Origin: Kaistia defluvii
GTDB lineage: Bacteria; Pseudomonadota; Alphaproteobacteria; Rhizobiales; Kaistiaceae
Direction: 5' to 3'
Assembly (NCBI RefSeq): GCF_040548815.1
Contig: NZ_JBEPSM010000001.1
Location: 806,001 to 870,000 of the forward strand
Length of the DNA stretch: 64,000 nucleotides
The notes beneath the pieces are model-generated. The model ran no database searches. It was not told the origin of the DNA and saw only the letters and a list, made by a program, of their open reading frames with translations. Shown here in pieces: positions 1-10,159 of this stretch (position 1 is the first letter of the stretch; every line of letters begins with the position of its first letter). Both the position numbers and the translations under genes were made by a program.

Positions 1-195
1 CGCTACGACTACCTGCCGCTGGGCGAGGTGCTGGAATTCCTCACCAACGAGAAGCCGGCCGATGTGCATGTCGTCGTCACCGGCCGCAACGCGCCGGACG
101 CGCTGATCGAGATCGCCGATCTCGTCACCGAGATGGAGCTGGTCAAGCATCCGTTCCGCTCCGGCGTGAAGGCGCAGAAGGGCATCGAGTATTGA
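1..195 (+). CDS. cobO: Cob(I)yrinic acid a,c-diamide adenosyltransferase, C-terminal end
   Basis: The window opens inside this gene; only the last 64 codons and the TGA stop are present. The tail reads through GEVLEFLTNEKPADVHVVVTGR and ends HPFRSGVKAQKGIEY, which is the characteristic CobO (BtuR/CobA-type ATP:corrinoid adenosyltransferase) C-terminus. The enzyme adds the adenosyl group to cob(I)yrinic acid a,c-diamide in the cytoplasm. cobQ, the next step of the pathway, follows 158 bases downstream on the same strand, which supports the call. The start, the P-loop and the rest of the protein lie outside the window. Confidence 0.9.
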   Translation, partial: RYDYLPLGEVLEFLTNEKPADVHVVVTGRNAPDALIEIADLVTEMELVKHPFRSGVKAQKGIEY

Positions 196-204
196 GGATC
201 AAGA

Positions 205-322
205 CCCTCACCCCAGCCCTCTCCCGCGAGCGGGAGAGGGGGCGCCAACGATTTGCCGCGAGCCTGGTCACGGACGCGGCGCAAAAGCCCTCGCCCGCTT
301 GCGGGAGAGGGTTGGGTGAAGG
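205..322. repeat. Intergenic inverted-repeat element between cobO and cobQ
   Basis: About 118 bases with two imperfect inverted arms. The left arm starts CCCTCACCCCAGCCCTCTCC and contains the local palindrome CTCTCCCGCGAGCGGGAGAG. The right arm contains CCCGCTTGCGGGAGAGGG and ends TTGGGTGAAGG. The arms can pair with each other, and each can also form its own hairpin. This composition is typical of short dispersed repeats in Rhizobiales intergenic DNA. It might end cobO transcription, but there is no T-run after either hairpin. Confidence 0.6.
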
Positions 323-353
323 CCTTGCTGCCCTCGCGGTTGAGTAGAGAAAA

Positions 354-1785
<1,432 letters not shown>

Positions 1786-1814
<29 letters not shown>

Positions 1815-2769
1815 GCGCCAGCACCGCGCCGGCCCCCGTTGCGACGCGCAGGATCTTCAGCGAGCGGCTGATATCGCCGGGCCCGGCTTCGTGCCGGCCG
1901 CCATCGTTCAGGAAAGGATCCTCGACCACGCGCTCGCCATAGCGGCGCGGTCCGGCGAGCGCCAGACCGAGCGCGCCGGCCATCGCGGCCTCCGGCCAGC
2001 CGGCATTCGGCGAGCGATGCTTTCGGGCGTCGTCGAGCATGACGAGCATGGATTGCTTGATCGTGCCGCCGACAAAGGGCGCTGCCATGGCGATGAGGAA
2101 GCCGGCGAGACGGCTCGCGGGCAGGTTGACCAGATCGTCCAGCCGCGCCGCCGCCCAGCCGAAAGCCTCATGCCGGGCGGAGCGGTGGCCGATCATCGAA
2201 TCCGCCGTGTTGATCATCTTGTAGGCGAAGAGCCCGGGCAGGCCGAACACCGCGAACCAGAAGGCCGGCGCCACGACGCCATCGGAAAAGTTCTCGGCCG
2301 TCGATTCGATCGCAGCGCGGGTGACGCCCGATTTGTCGAGGCTGTCGGGATCGCGGCCGACAATCATCGAGACCGCCTTGCGCGCGTCGTCGAGCCCGCC
2401 GGAATGGAAGGCGTTGAGCACGCGGGCGACGTGATCATGGAGGCTGCGGCTCGCCAGCAGCACCGAGGCGATGACGGGGATGAGCACGATGCCATAGGGA
2501 ATGCGCGCCACCAGCCGCTCGACCAACAAGCCCGCGAACCAGGCAATCGCGACGAGGAGGATTACGACGCCGACACCGGCGGCGCGCCGGATGCCTGAAG
2601 CCGCCGTGTCGCGATTGAACGCCCGGTCGCAAAAGCCGATCAGCGCGCCGAACCAGGTGACCGGATGGGGCAGGCGGCGCCAGAGCCAGTCGGGGTCGCC
2701 GATAAGCGCATCGAGGCCGATGGCGGCGATCAGCAGCAGAAGGCGAAGGTCGAACGGGAATTGGGTCAT
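1786..2769 (-). CDS. cbiB: Adenosylcobinamide-phosphate synthase (CbiB/CobD)
   Basis: 327 residues, integral membrane. It joins aminopropanol (phosphate) to adenosylcobyric acid to make adenosylcobinamide (phosphate), the step after CobQ. Diagnostic segments are [19 protein letters not shown] near the N-terminus, [20 protein letters not shown] and [14 protein letters not shown] in the middle, and [14 protein letters not shown] towards the end. The ATG at 2769 was chosen because the family begins right before the DALIGDP segment; the open frame extends further upstream but only as a shadow of the next gene. It sits 4 bases after the stop of the BtuF-like gene, so the two are probably one transcript. 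It is called CobD in Pseudomonas denitrificans nomenclature. Confidence 0.95.
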
Positions 2770-2773
2770 GCGG

Positions 2774-3637
2774 TCACGAACCGCCCAGCTTGGCGCGCTC
2801 GGCGGCCAGCGTTTCGATCGCCTCGGGCAGGGAAGGTCCGGCGCAGATGGTGAGCCGGCCGGGCAGGGCAATGCGGCGCTCGGGCGGGTAGAGTTCGCGC
2901 AAGGCGGGATGCGCCAGCAGCGCGCTGCCCTGGTCGGCGGCGACGGTCTGTGCGTCCGCCACGACCAGCAGTTCCGGCTTGTCCGTGACGATCCGCTCCA
3001 GCGGCACGAAACCGCCTGTCTTGCCGGCAAGCTTGCCGCCCATGTCGGCAAAGCCGGCAAGGCGCAGCAATTCGCCCGTCAGCGTGTTCTGCCCGGTGAC
3101 ATAGCCGCGGCGCTGGTAGACGGCGACGGTCGGCGGATGCGCGCCGGCCGGCACCCCGGCGGCGGCCTTTGCGCGGGCGGCTTCGATACGGTCGATCAGG
3201 GCCTTGCCGCGTTCGGGATGTCCGAGCAAGGCCGCGACGTCGCGGATCTGGGCGATCGAATCGTCGATCGATTTCACCGTGTCGAGTTCGACCACCTTGA
3301 AACCCAGCCGCTTCAGCATGGAACGCGTCTCGCGCTTGGTGAAGCGGCCGGCGAGGACCAGGTCGGGATCGCGCTGGATCACTGTCTCGGCCGCGCCCGC
3401 ATCATGCGGAAACGCCTTGGCCTGTTCGGCCAGGTAGGAATAGGCGGGATCGGTCGCATAGAGCGAAAGCGCGGCGATCTGCGCGGGATCGGCCAGCGCC
3501 AGCAGCAACTGGTCGGCGCAGGCGTTGATCGAGACGATCCGCTTTGGCGCGGCCGCCGACAAGCTTTCGGCCAGCGCAGGGCCGGCGAGTGCCCATGCTG
3601 CCACAATCAGACCGAACCTGTTGACCCACGCGCGCAT
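2774..3637 (-). CDS. btuF: Cobalamin ABC transporter periplasmic binding protein, BtuF-like
   Basis: 287 residues. Residues 1-24 form a signal peptide ending at ALA. The mature part is a helical-backbone metal-receptor (BtuF/FecB type) fold, with the typical opening PKRIVSINACADQLLLALAD and a later SIAQIRDVAALLGHPERG helix. It should capture corrinoid in the periplasm and hand it to the BtuC/BtuD pair encoded divergently just beyond. The ATG at 3637 was chosen because the signal peptide starts there; an upstream in-frame extension has no such signal. Substrate is inferred from the neighbours cbiB, cobQ and btuB; binding proteins for iron chelates share this fold. Confidence 0.82.
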   Translation of the reverse strand: MRAWVNRFGLIVAAWALAGPALAESLSAAAPKRIVSINACADQLLLALADPAQIAALSLYATDPAYSYLAEQAKAFPHDAGAAETVIQRDPDLVLAGRFTKRETRSMLKRLGFKVVELDTVKSIDDSIAQIRDVAALLGHPERGKALIDRIEAARAKAAAGVPAGAHPPTVAVYQRRGYVTGQNTLTGELLRLAGFADMGGKLAGKTGGFVPLERIVTDKPELLVVADAQTVAADQGSALLAHPALRELYPPERRIALPGRLTICAGPSLPEAIETLAAERAKLGGS

Positions 3638-3772
3638 GACGTGCGCTCCCGCTTGCAGTGACCAGGGTCCTCGTCTACCGCTTCTGGAGCGGGCGGCAAA
3701 GCCGTTCGCGGGGTCCGGGACACACACGTGACGGGCGCGACGACCAGATCGATCCAAACCGAGGTCTGCCTG
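3638..3772. promoter_or_regulatory. Divergent promoter region between btuF-cbiB and btuBCD
   Basis: This 135-base gap must hold the starts of both the leftward btuF-cbiB unit and the rightward btuBCD unit. Cobalamin uptake genes are usually controlled by a cobalamin riboswitch of about 200 bases. I cannot find a complete one here. The sequence GAGGTCTGCCTG just before the btuB ATG weakly resembles the 3' part of a B12 box, but the matching upstream core is not visible on the plus strand. Confidence 0.3.
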
Positions 3773-5713
3773 ATGAGTTTCTTCGAACGGCGCCGGGGGC
3801 GCGCCGCTCTCTCCCTTTTTGCCACGCTTCCTGTCCTGCTGGCCGCCCATGCGACGCGCGCGGACGATCTGGAAGAGATTGTCGTGACCGCCTATCGCGG
3901 TCCCACCGACATTTCCAAGTCAGGCAGCGCGATCACCGTCATTCCCGGCGACAAGATCAACAACGCCTCGCCCGGCTCGCTGGTCGATGTGTTGCGCCAG
4001 GTGCCGGGCCTGACCGTCACCCAGTCGGGCGGACCGGGCGGCACGACCGAAGTCAGCATCCGCGGCGCCGAGGCGGGCCACACGCTGGTGCTGGTCGACG
4101 GCATCCGCGTCAACGATCCGGCGAGCGCCCGCAACAGTTTCGACTTCGCCGTGTTCTCGCCGACCGACATCGAGCGGGTGGAAATCCTGCGCGGTCCGCA
4201 GAGCGCGCTGTACGGTTCGGATGCCATGGGCGGCGTCATCAACATCATCACCAAGAAGCGCACCGGCGCGCTCTCGATGACCGTGGGTGCCGAGGGCGGC
4301 AATTACGACACCTTCGCCGGCAATGCGGCGGCGGGTGGCAGCATCGGCCCAGCCAGCTTTTCGGTCAGCGGCACAATGTTCAATACCCATGGCTTTTCGC
4401 GTGTCGGCGACCGCGACAATGGCGAACCGGACGGCACCAAGAAGCTGGCCGGCTCCGCGCGGGCCAGCTTCGATGCCGGCGATGGCAAGAGCCTGAGCTT
4501 CGGCGTCACCGCCTACCATCAGGAATCGGATGTCGAGAAGGGCTCCAAGCCGACCGACGACCTGCCGGGCTACGAGCGCGACCGCGACGTGCTGACGGCG
4601 TTCGGCCGCTTCGAGTTCGAGGGCTTCGATGGCCGGGTCAACAACCAGTTCACTGTGTTCGGCACCCAGACGACTAGCCGCTATACCGAGCCGCTGACGA
4701 CGACCTTCCGGGGACGGGTCGGTGATTCCACCGGTGACGATTTCGGCGCCGAGTACCAGGCTACCATCGACATGGCCCGCTATGGCACGCTGATCGTCGG
4801 TGCGCGCGCCGAGCAGGAATCGGGCGCGCAGGACACCACCACGACGTCACTCAGCGGCGTCGCGAGCACGGTCGACAATTTCGACAATGCCCGAACCCTG
4901 CTGGCCGTCTTCGCCATGCAGCAGTTCACGCTGTTCGACAATCTCAACCTGTCGCTCGGCGGGCGCTATGACGAGGATGTCGACGGGCAGGGCTTCCTGA
5001 CCGGACGCGCCACGGCCGCCTATCTGATCGACCAGACCGGCACCAAGCTGCGCGGCAGCTTCGGCAACGCGGCCAAGCGGCCGACCATGTTCCAGCTCTA
5101 CGATGCGCAGTATGGCAATCCCGACCTCATCGACGAGCAGAGCTATGGCGGCGATGTCGGCATCGACCAGGAACTGTTCGACGGCCGGGTGAACTTCTCG
5201 CTCACCGGCTTCTACAACAACTTCACCAATCTGATCGAATTCCAGTCCAAGGCCCTGCCGGACTACCCGAAGTCGAGCTACTACAACATCAAGAGCGCCG
5301 AGACGTCCGGCCTCGAACTCTCGGCGGATGCCATCCTCTGGCCGTCCGTGCTGAAGGCGACGGGTTCCTACACCTATATGCGCGCCATCAATCTCGACAC
5401 CGACCTGCCGCTGTCGCGTCGGCCGCAAAATAGCGGCTCGCTGACGCTGACCTATACCGGCATCGAGAATTTCGAGTTCGGCGCCACGGCGATCTTTGTC
5501 GGCGACCGCTTCAACAACGATGCCAAGACGGCGGCGGCGCTGGTTCCGCTCGAGAGCTATACCAAGATCGACCTGAGCGCATCCTACAAGCTCAATCCCG
5601 AGACCACGCTCTATGCCCGGCTCGAGAACCTGACCAACGTCGAATACCAGGACGCCTTCGGCTACAACAATGCCGGGCGTTCGGCCTATGTCGGATTGAG
5701 ATGGACACATTGA
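3773..5713 (+). CDS. btuB: TonB-dependent cobalamin receptor, BtuB-like
   Basis: 646 residues. A signal peptide (about residues 1-30) is followed by a TonB box EEIVVTAYR, then a plug domain with the usual VEILRGPQSALYGSDAMGG and GGVINIITKK segments, and then a 22-strand-type outer-membrane barrel ending at RWTH. It moves corrinoid across the outer membrane using TonB energy. The ATG at 3773 is preferred over the GTG at 3728 because it gives a clean basic-hydrophobic signal peptide. Its last 13 bases overlap the start of the permease gene. Cobalamin specificity is inferred from the btuFCD and cob neighbours, since siderophore receptors look alike. Confidence 0.88.
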   Translation: MSFFERRRGRAALSLFATLPVLLAAHATRADDLEEIVVTAYRGPTDISKSGSAITVIPGDKINNASPGSLVDVLRQVPGLTVTQSGGPGGTTEVSIRGAEAGHTLVLVDGIRVNDPASARNSFDFAVFSPTDIERVEILRGPQSALYGSDAMGGVINIITKKRTGALSMTVGAEGGNYDTFAGNAAAGGSIGPASFSVSGTMFNTHGFSRVGDRDNGEPDGTKKLAGSARASFDAGDGKSLSFGVTAYHQESDVEKGSKPTDDLPGYERDRDVLTAFGRFEFEGFDGRVNNQFTVFGTQTTSRYTEPLTTTFRGRVGDSTGDDFGAEYQATIDMARYGTLIVGARAEQESGAQDTTTTSLSGVASTVDNFDNARTLLAVFAMQQFTLFDNLNLSLGGRYDEDVDGQGFLTGRATAAYLIDQTGTKLRGSFGNAAKRPTMFQLYDAQYGNPDLIDEQSYGGDVGIDQELFDGRVNFSLTGFYNNFTNLIEFQSKALPDYPKSSYYNIKSAETSGLELSADAILWPSVLKATGSYTYMRAINLDTDLPLSRRPQNSGSLTLTYTGIENFEFGATAIFVGDRFNNDAKTAAALVPLESYTKIDLSASYKLNPETTLYARLENLTNVEYQDAFGYNNAGRSAYVGLRWTH

Positions 5714-6746
5714 CAGCCCCCAGGCCGGATCTCCTGCTGAGGCCAGCGGCAAGCCGCTGGCTCGTGCCCGGCCTGGTGGCGCTCGTCGTCGTGCTGTTTC
5801 TTCTGTCGCTTGGTGTCGGGCCGGTCCTGCTGCCGCTCAGGGCGGTGGTCGATGGCCTGCTCGGCACGGGCGACGAAGCGGCTCGCCTCATCGTCCGTGA
5901 AATCCGCCTGCCGCGCGCCATCCTCTCGGTGGCCATCGGTTTTTCGCTCGGTCTTGCGGGCGCCTCGCTTCAGGGCCTGTTGCGCAATCCGCTGGCGTCG
6001 CCGTCTTTGTTCGGTGCGCCGTCCGCAGCGGCCTTCGGCGCCGTGCTGGTCATCGCCTTCGGCGTCTTCGACGCGCTCTCCTTCTTCCTGCCGATGGCGG
6101 CGATGCTCGGCGCGCTGCTTTCCGTCGGCCTGCTGCTTCTGATCGCCGGCCCGCGCGCCAGCCTTCTGGTGATCATCCTGGCCGGCCTCGCCATTTCGAG
6201 CCTCGCCGGAGCGGCGACCTCGCTGGCGCTCAACCTTGCGCCAAATCCGTTCGCGGCGCTCGAGATCGCCTTCTGGCTGCTCGGTTCGCTGGAGGATCGC
6301 AGCATGCAGCACGTCTTCATCGCGCTGCCCTTCATCTTGGCGGGCTGCCTGCTGCTCTTCGTCGACGGCCGCGCCTTCCGCGCCCTGACGCTTGGTGAGG
6401 ATGCGGCGGCGAGCCTCGGCATCCGGCTCAATCGCGTGCGGCTGCGCGTGGTGCTCGGCGTGGCGCTGGCGGTTGGCGGCGGCGTGGCGGTCGCCGGTAC
6501 GATCGGCTTCGTCGGCCTCGTCGCGCCACATCTGATGCGCCCCTTCGTCCGCCATGATCCGGCGCGGCTGATGTGGCCGGCGGCGCTCGCCGGCGCGGCC
6601 TTGCTGACGGCGGCCGACATTCTGGTGCGCATCATTCCGGCGCAGAACGAGATCAAGGTCGGCGTCGTCACGGCGCTGATCGGCGCGCCGCTCTTCATCG
6701 GGCTCGTGTTCCGCCATCGGCGCGGGCTGACCGGCGAGGTGTCCTG

Positions 6747-6747
<1 letters not shown>
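5701..6747 (+). CDS. btuC: FecCD-family ABC permease, BtuC-like
   Basis: 348 residues, about 10 membrane helices. It is the inner-membrane channel of the corrinoid importer. Family signatures seen are RLPRAILSVAIGFSLGLAGA, GLLRNPLASPSLFG, and the cytoplasmic loop region ending GFVGLVAPHLMRPFVRHDP, which contacts the ATPase. The start ATG lies inside the end of btuB (13-base overlap) and the stop overlaps the btuD start by one base, so the three genes are translationally coupled. The C-terminal GALIGAPLF-like motif is present as TALIGAPLFIGLVF. Confidence 0.93.
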
Positions 6748-7520
<773 letters not shown>

Positions 7521-7621
7521 TTTATCGCAAGATTTCCGGCCGGCGAGGGAACCATTCAGGAGGAAGCGCGTTGTGGCGCTGGCGTTCCTCGCATTCTCTC
7601 CTACCCGGTACCCAATCCACC

Positions 7622-7768
7622 ATGAACAGAAATACGCTTTATCTCCTCGTCGGAGCCCTGATCGTCGTCGTCATCGGCCTCGGGGTTTATGTTTACAACG
7701 AGCAGACCAAGCCGAAGGGTGTCGAGATCCAGGTCGACAAATCCGGCATCTCCATCCAGGAAAACTAA
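7622..7768 (+). CDS. Small single-helix membrane protein, unknown function
   Basis: 48 residues starting MNRNTLYLLVGALIV. One strongly hydrophobic helix (about residues 6-23) is followed by a short charged tail KPKGVEIQVDKSGISIQEN. Short proteins of this make-up recur as hypothetical proteins in Rhizobiales, from my recollection of the family. The ATG at 7622 was chosen because it starts right before the helix; an in-frame TTG further upstream would add an implausible Trp/Arg-rich leader. It follows btuD by about 100 bases and may be read with it. No function is known to me. Confidence 0.6.
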   Translation: MNRNTLYLLVGALIVVVIGLGVYVYNEQTKPKGVEIQVDKSGISIQEN

Positions 7769-7834
7769 GTCTGCGGCCGAGAGGCCAAGCTCTGCCAATG
7801 CCGCGTTCGGATAAGCCGGGCGCGGCAATGGCGA

Positions 7835-8266
7835 CTAGATGGTCGGCTCGGAATCCTTGATCAGCGAGCAGCCGGCAATCTTCCAGCTGCCATCCGGCTG
7901 CTTCTCGAAGCGATAGAGCGCGACCCAGTTCTGGCCGTCCGGGCCGGTGACATAGACCTTCTGCACCAGGCCGCTCGGGCTATCGGACACCTGGCCATAG
8001 GCGATGCTCTGCGGACGGTAGATCGGCGGGTAGGCCTGCTTCACCATGCCGATGAAGATGTCGGGCGACGGGAACATCTTCTGGATACCCGGGGCCGCGA
8101 GGCCATAGGCGGCGGGGCCGTCGTCGCGCTGGAAAGCGGCCAACTGGTCCTGGACCAACTGCTTCAACGTGGTCTGCTCGGCCTGAGTCGGCTCGGTGGC
8201 GACGGCCGCCGTCGACAGCAGAGAAGTCGCCATCAGGAAGACGATCGCGAAGGCTATGCGGGTCAT
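7835..8266 (-). CDS. DUF4864 domain-containing exported protein
   Basis: 143 residues. A signal peptide (about residues 1-22) precedes a compact domain with VQDQLAAFQRDDGPAAYGLA, AAPGIQKMFPSPDIFIGMVK and a closing KQPDGSWKIAGCSL strand. This is the pattern of the DUF4864 family, a NTF2-like fold of unknown role common in alphaproteobacteria. It is likely periplasmic. It converges with the small membrane protein upstream; the 66 bases between them contain GCCGCG and CGCGGC arms that could form a weak hairpin. No partner is evident from the neighbours. Confidence 0.78.
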   Translation of the reverse strand: MTRIAFAIVFLMATSLLSTAAVATEPTQAEQTTLKQLVQDQLAAFQRDDGPAAYGLAAPGIQKMFPSPDIFIGMVKQAYPPIYRPQSIAYGQVSDSPSGLVQKVYVTGPDGQNWVALYRFEKQPDGSWKIAGCSLIKDSEPTI

Positions 8267-8457
8267 GTCCAGGCTCTCCGGCGCGTCGGCAAGGTCGCAA
8301 CGATCCCACCGTTGAACTAGCTACGCGTCGCGCCGCGGCAAGGTTTCGCGAGCCGATGACTCTTTCCGGTCTGTCGCGTCACGCGCCGGGGCGATTGCGG
8401 GGAGGGGACCGGACCTGATATCCCGTGCCTCACGCAACGCACTGCCGGAGGCCCCCG

Positions 8458-8694
8458 ATGCGAGCCCTTTTCGTCCAGATCAAATGCCATCTCGGCCGTG
8501 CCTATGAAGTGGCGAATGCCATCGCCGATGCGGAGATCGCGTCGGAGATCTATTCGACCGCCGGCGAGTTCGACCTGCTGGTCAAGTTCTACCTCCCCGA
8601 TGATGCCGATCCCGGCCATTTCGTCACCGAATCGGTGCAGCGCTTCGACGGCATCCGCGATACGCGCACGATCATGACCTTCCGGGCATTCTAG
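8458..8694 (+). CDS. Stand-alone Lrp/AsnC-type ligand-binding (RAM) domain protein
   Basis: 78 residues, MRALFVQIKCHLGRAYEVAN onward. It matches the C-terminal alpha/beta (RAM/AsnC_trans_reg) domain of Lrp/AsnC regulators, with YSTAGEFDLLVKFYLPDD in the ligand-binding position, but it lacks any helix-turn-helix. Such single-domain proteins bind small molecules (often amino acids) and form oligomers; their role is poorly known. The ATG at 8458 has a good ribosome-binding site (GGAGG) 7 bases upstream. The gene stands alone, and a strong hairpin follows it. Confidence 0.82.
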   Translation: MRALFVQIKCHLGRAYEVANAIADAEIASEIYSTAGEFDLLVKFYLPDDADPGHFVTESVQRFDGIRDTRTIMTFRAF

Positions 8695-8704
8695 CAGCGG
8701 CTCC

Positions 8705-8730
8705 GTCCTGCCGGCTCGGGTCGGCAGGAC
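8705..8730 (+). terminator. Hairpin after the RAM-domain gene
   Basis: A perfect 9-base stem, GTCCTGCCG paired with CGGCAGGAC, around an 8-base loop, placed 10 bases after the stop codon. There is no T-run afterwards, so it is a likely but not certain intrinsic terminator. Confidence 0.45.
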
Positions 8731-8841
8731 ACGGTCGGACAGTCCGGGACGAGGGGCCCAGCGACACGATTCCGCGCAATCCGCTACGCCCCGCCTCGCG
8801 GATCAAGCCGCATGTTCGCGCCGTATTCATTCGGCGCCCAA

Positions 8842-8890
8842 CCCAAATTTGCGCTCAAGCGCGCGTTTAAGCGCTTGCAACTTGGGCGGG
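8842..8890. promoter_or_regulatory. Nested dyad upstream of the EmrAB-type exporter
   Basis: The 364-base gap before emrA has no gene that I can support. In it lies a nested symmetry: outer arms CCCAAATTTGC and GCAACTTGGG enclose the perfect inverted repeat GCGCT-CA-AGCGC and a further AGCGCTT half-site. This looks like an operator region for a local regulator, but none is encoded next to it. The regulatory role is inference. Confidence 0.35.
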
Positions 8891-9058
8891 AGGCCCTCAT
8901 TCGTTAGCTAGCCCGGCGATCCGTCGCCTGGGACTGGTTTCGACTGCCGCCGCGCCGGCTCGAATCCTGCCGTGCCGAGGCAGGACGGACGACGTCGTTG
9001 CCCCGTGAAGAGATGGCATGGCCCGCGCCGGCTTTGCGAAGTGACCCTGGAGACCATT

Positions 9059-10159
9059 GTGACTGCAACCGATTCCTCCGCTCCCGCTGCTCCCGAAAAA
9101 GCAACCAGGCACTCGGGATTGCGGCGGATCCTGCTCCTTGCCGGTCCAGTGGTCGCCATCGTCATCGGCCTCTGGCTCTATCTGAGCGGCGGCCAGTATG
9201 TGACCGAGGACGACGCCTATGTCGGGGCGGCCAATGTCACCATCACCCCGCAGGTTACGGGCCAGGTCATCCGGATTGCCGTTGGTACCAACCAGATGGT
9301 GCAGCAGGACGAACTGCTGTTCGAAATCGACCCCGAGCCCTTTCAGATTGCGCTCGACCGGGCCAACGCCAATCTCGCCGAGGCCAGCGAAAAGCTGCAG
9401 GGACTTCTGCTCACCTATCATCAGGATCAGGCGAGCGTTGCGCAGACCAAGGCCGACGTGACCTTCGCGCAGCAGGAGTTCGACCGGGTTTCCGCCCTGG
9501 TGAAGGACCGGGTCGAGACCCAGGCCGCGCTCGACCAGGCCCAGCGCACCCTGCGCGTCGCCCAGCAGGCCCAGCGCGCCGCCGAATCCGGTGCCGCCGC
9601 GACCCTGGCGGAGTTCGGCGGCAGCGTCGACAAGCCGATCGAGCAGCATGCGGCCTATCTCGCGGCCAAGGCGGAAGTGGAGCTGGCCGCCCGCAATGTC
9701 CGGCTGACCAAGGTTCTGGCGCCTTTCGCCGGCACCGTGACCCAGGTCGAGAACATCCAGCCGGGCAGCTTCCTGACCGTCGGCCAGGCGGCCTTTTCGC
9801 TGATCGGGCTGCAGACCTGGGTTGACGCCAACATCAAGGAAACCGACCTCACCCACATCAAGGTCGGCGATCCCGCCACGGTCACGCTCGATTCCTATCC
9901 CGACCAGGTGCTGAAGGCCGAGGTGCAGAGCATCACGCCGGCCAGCGGCTCGGTATTTGCGCTGCTGCCGGCGCAGAATGCCTCGGGCAACTGGGTCAAG
10001 GTCGTGCAGCGCATGCCCGTCCGGCTCAAGATCATCACCGACAACCCGGCCGTCGTCCTGCGCGACGGCGCCAGCGCCAGCGTTTCCATCGACACCGGCT
10101 ATCACCGCTCACTGGCGACGCTCTGGCGCGACCTCGCCGGCATGGTGGGGATCGACTGA
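9059..10159 (+). CDS. emrA: HlyD/EmrA-family efflux membrane-fusion protein
   Basis: 366 residues from a GTG start. One N-terminal membrane helix (about residues 22-42) is followed by VTEDDAYVGAANVTITPQV, the EmrA-type first beta segment, a long coiled coil (about 110-215), and the second lipoyl/beta half around VLAPFAGTVTQVENIQPGSF. It links the inner-membrane MFS pump to the outer membrane. The GTG at 9059 has GGAG 5-6 bases upstream and no ATG lies near the start of homology; a GTG at 9041 is the alternative. Its stop overlaps the pump start by one base. Confidence 0.9.
   Translation: MTATDSSAPAAPEKATRHSGLRRILLLAGPVVAIVIGLWLYLSGGQYVTEDDAYVGAANVTITPQVTGQVIRIAVGTNQMVQQDELLFEIDPEPFQIALDRANANLAEASEKLQGLLLTYHQDQASVAQTKADVTFAQQEFDRVSALVKDRVETQAALDQAQRTLRVAQQAQRAAESGAAATLAEFGGSVDKPIEQHAAYLAAKAEVELAARNVRLTKVLAPFAGTVTQVENIQPGSFLTVGQAAFSLIGLQTWVDANIKETDLTHIKVGDPATVTLDSYPDQVLKAEVQSITPASGSVFALLPAQNASGNWVKVVQRMPVRLKIITDNPAVVLRDGASASVSIDTGYHRSLATLWRDLAGMVGID

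Noticed and set aside
3600..3700. Minus-strand GTCACTGCAAGCGGGAGC resembling the cobalamin riboswitch core
   Set aside because: The rest of the riboswitch and the B12 box would have to lie inside the btuF signal-peptide coding region, and they are not seen there.
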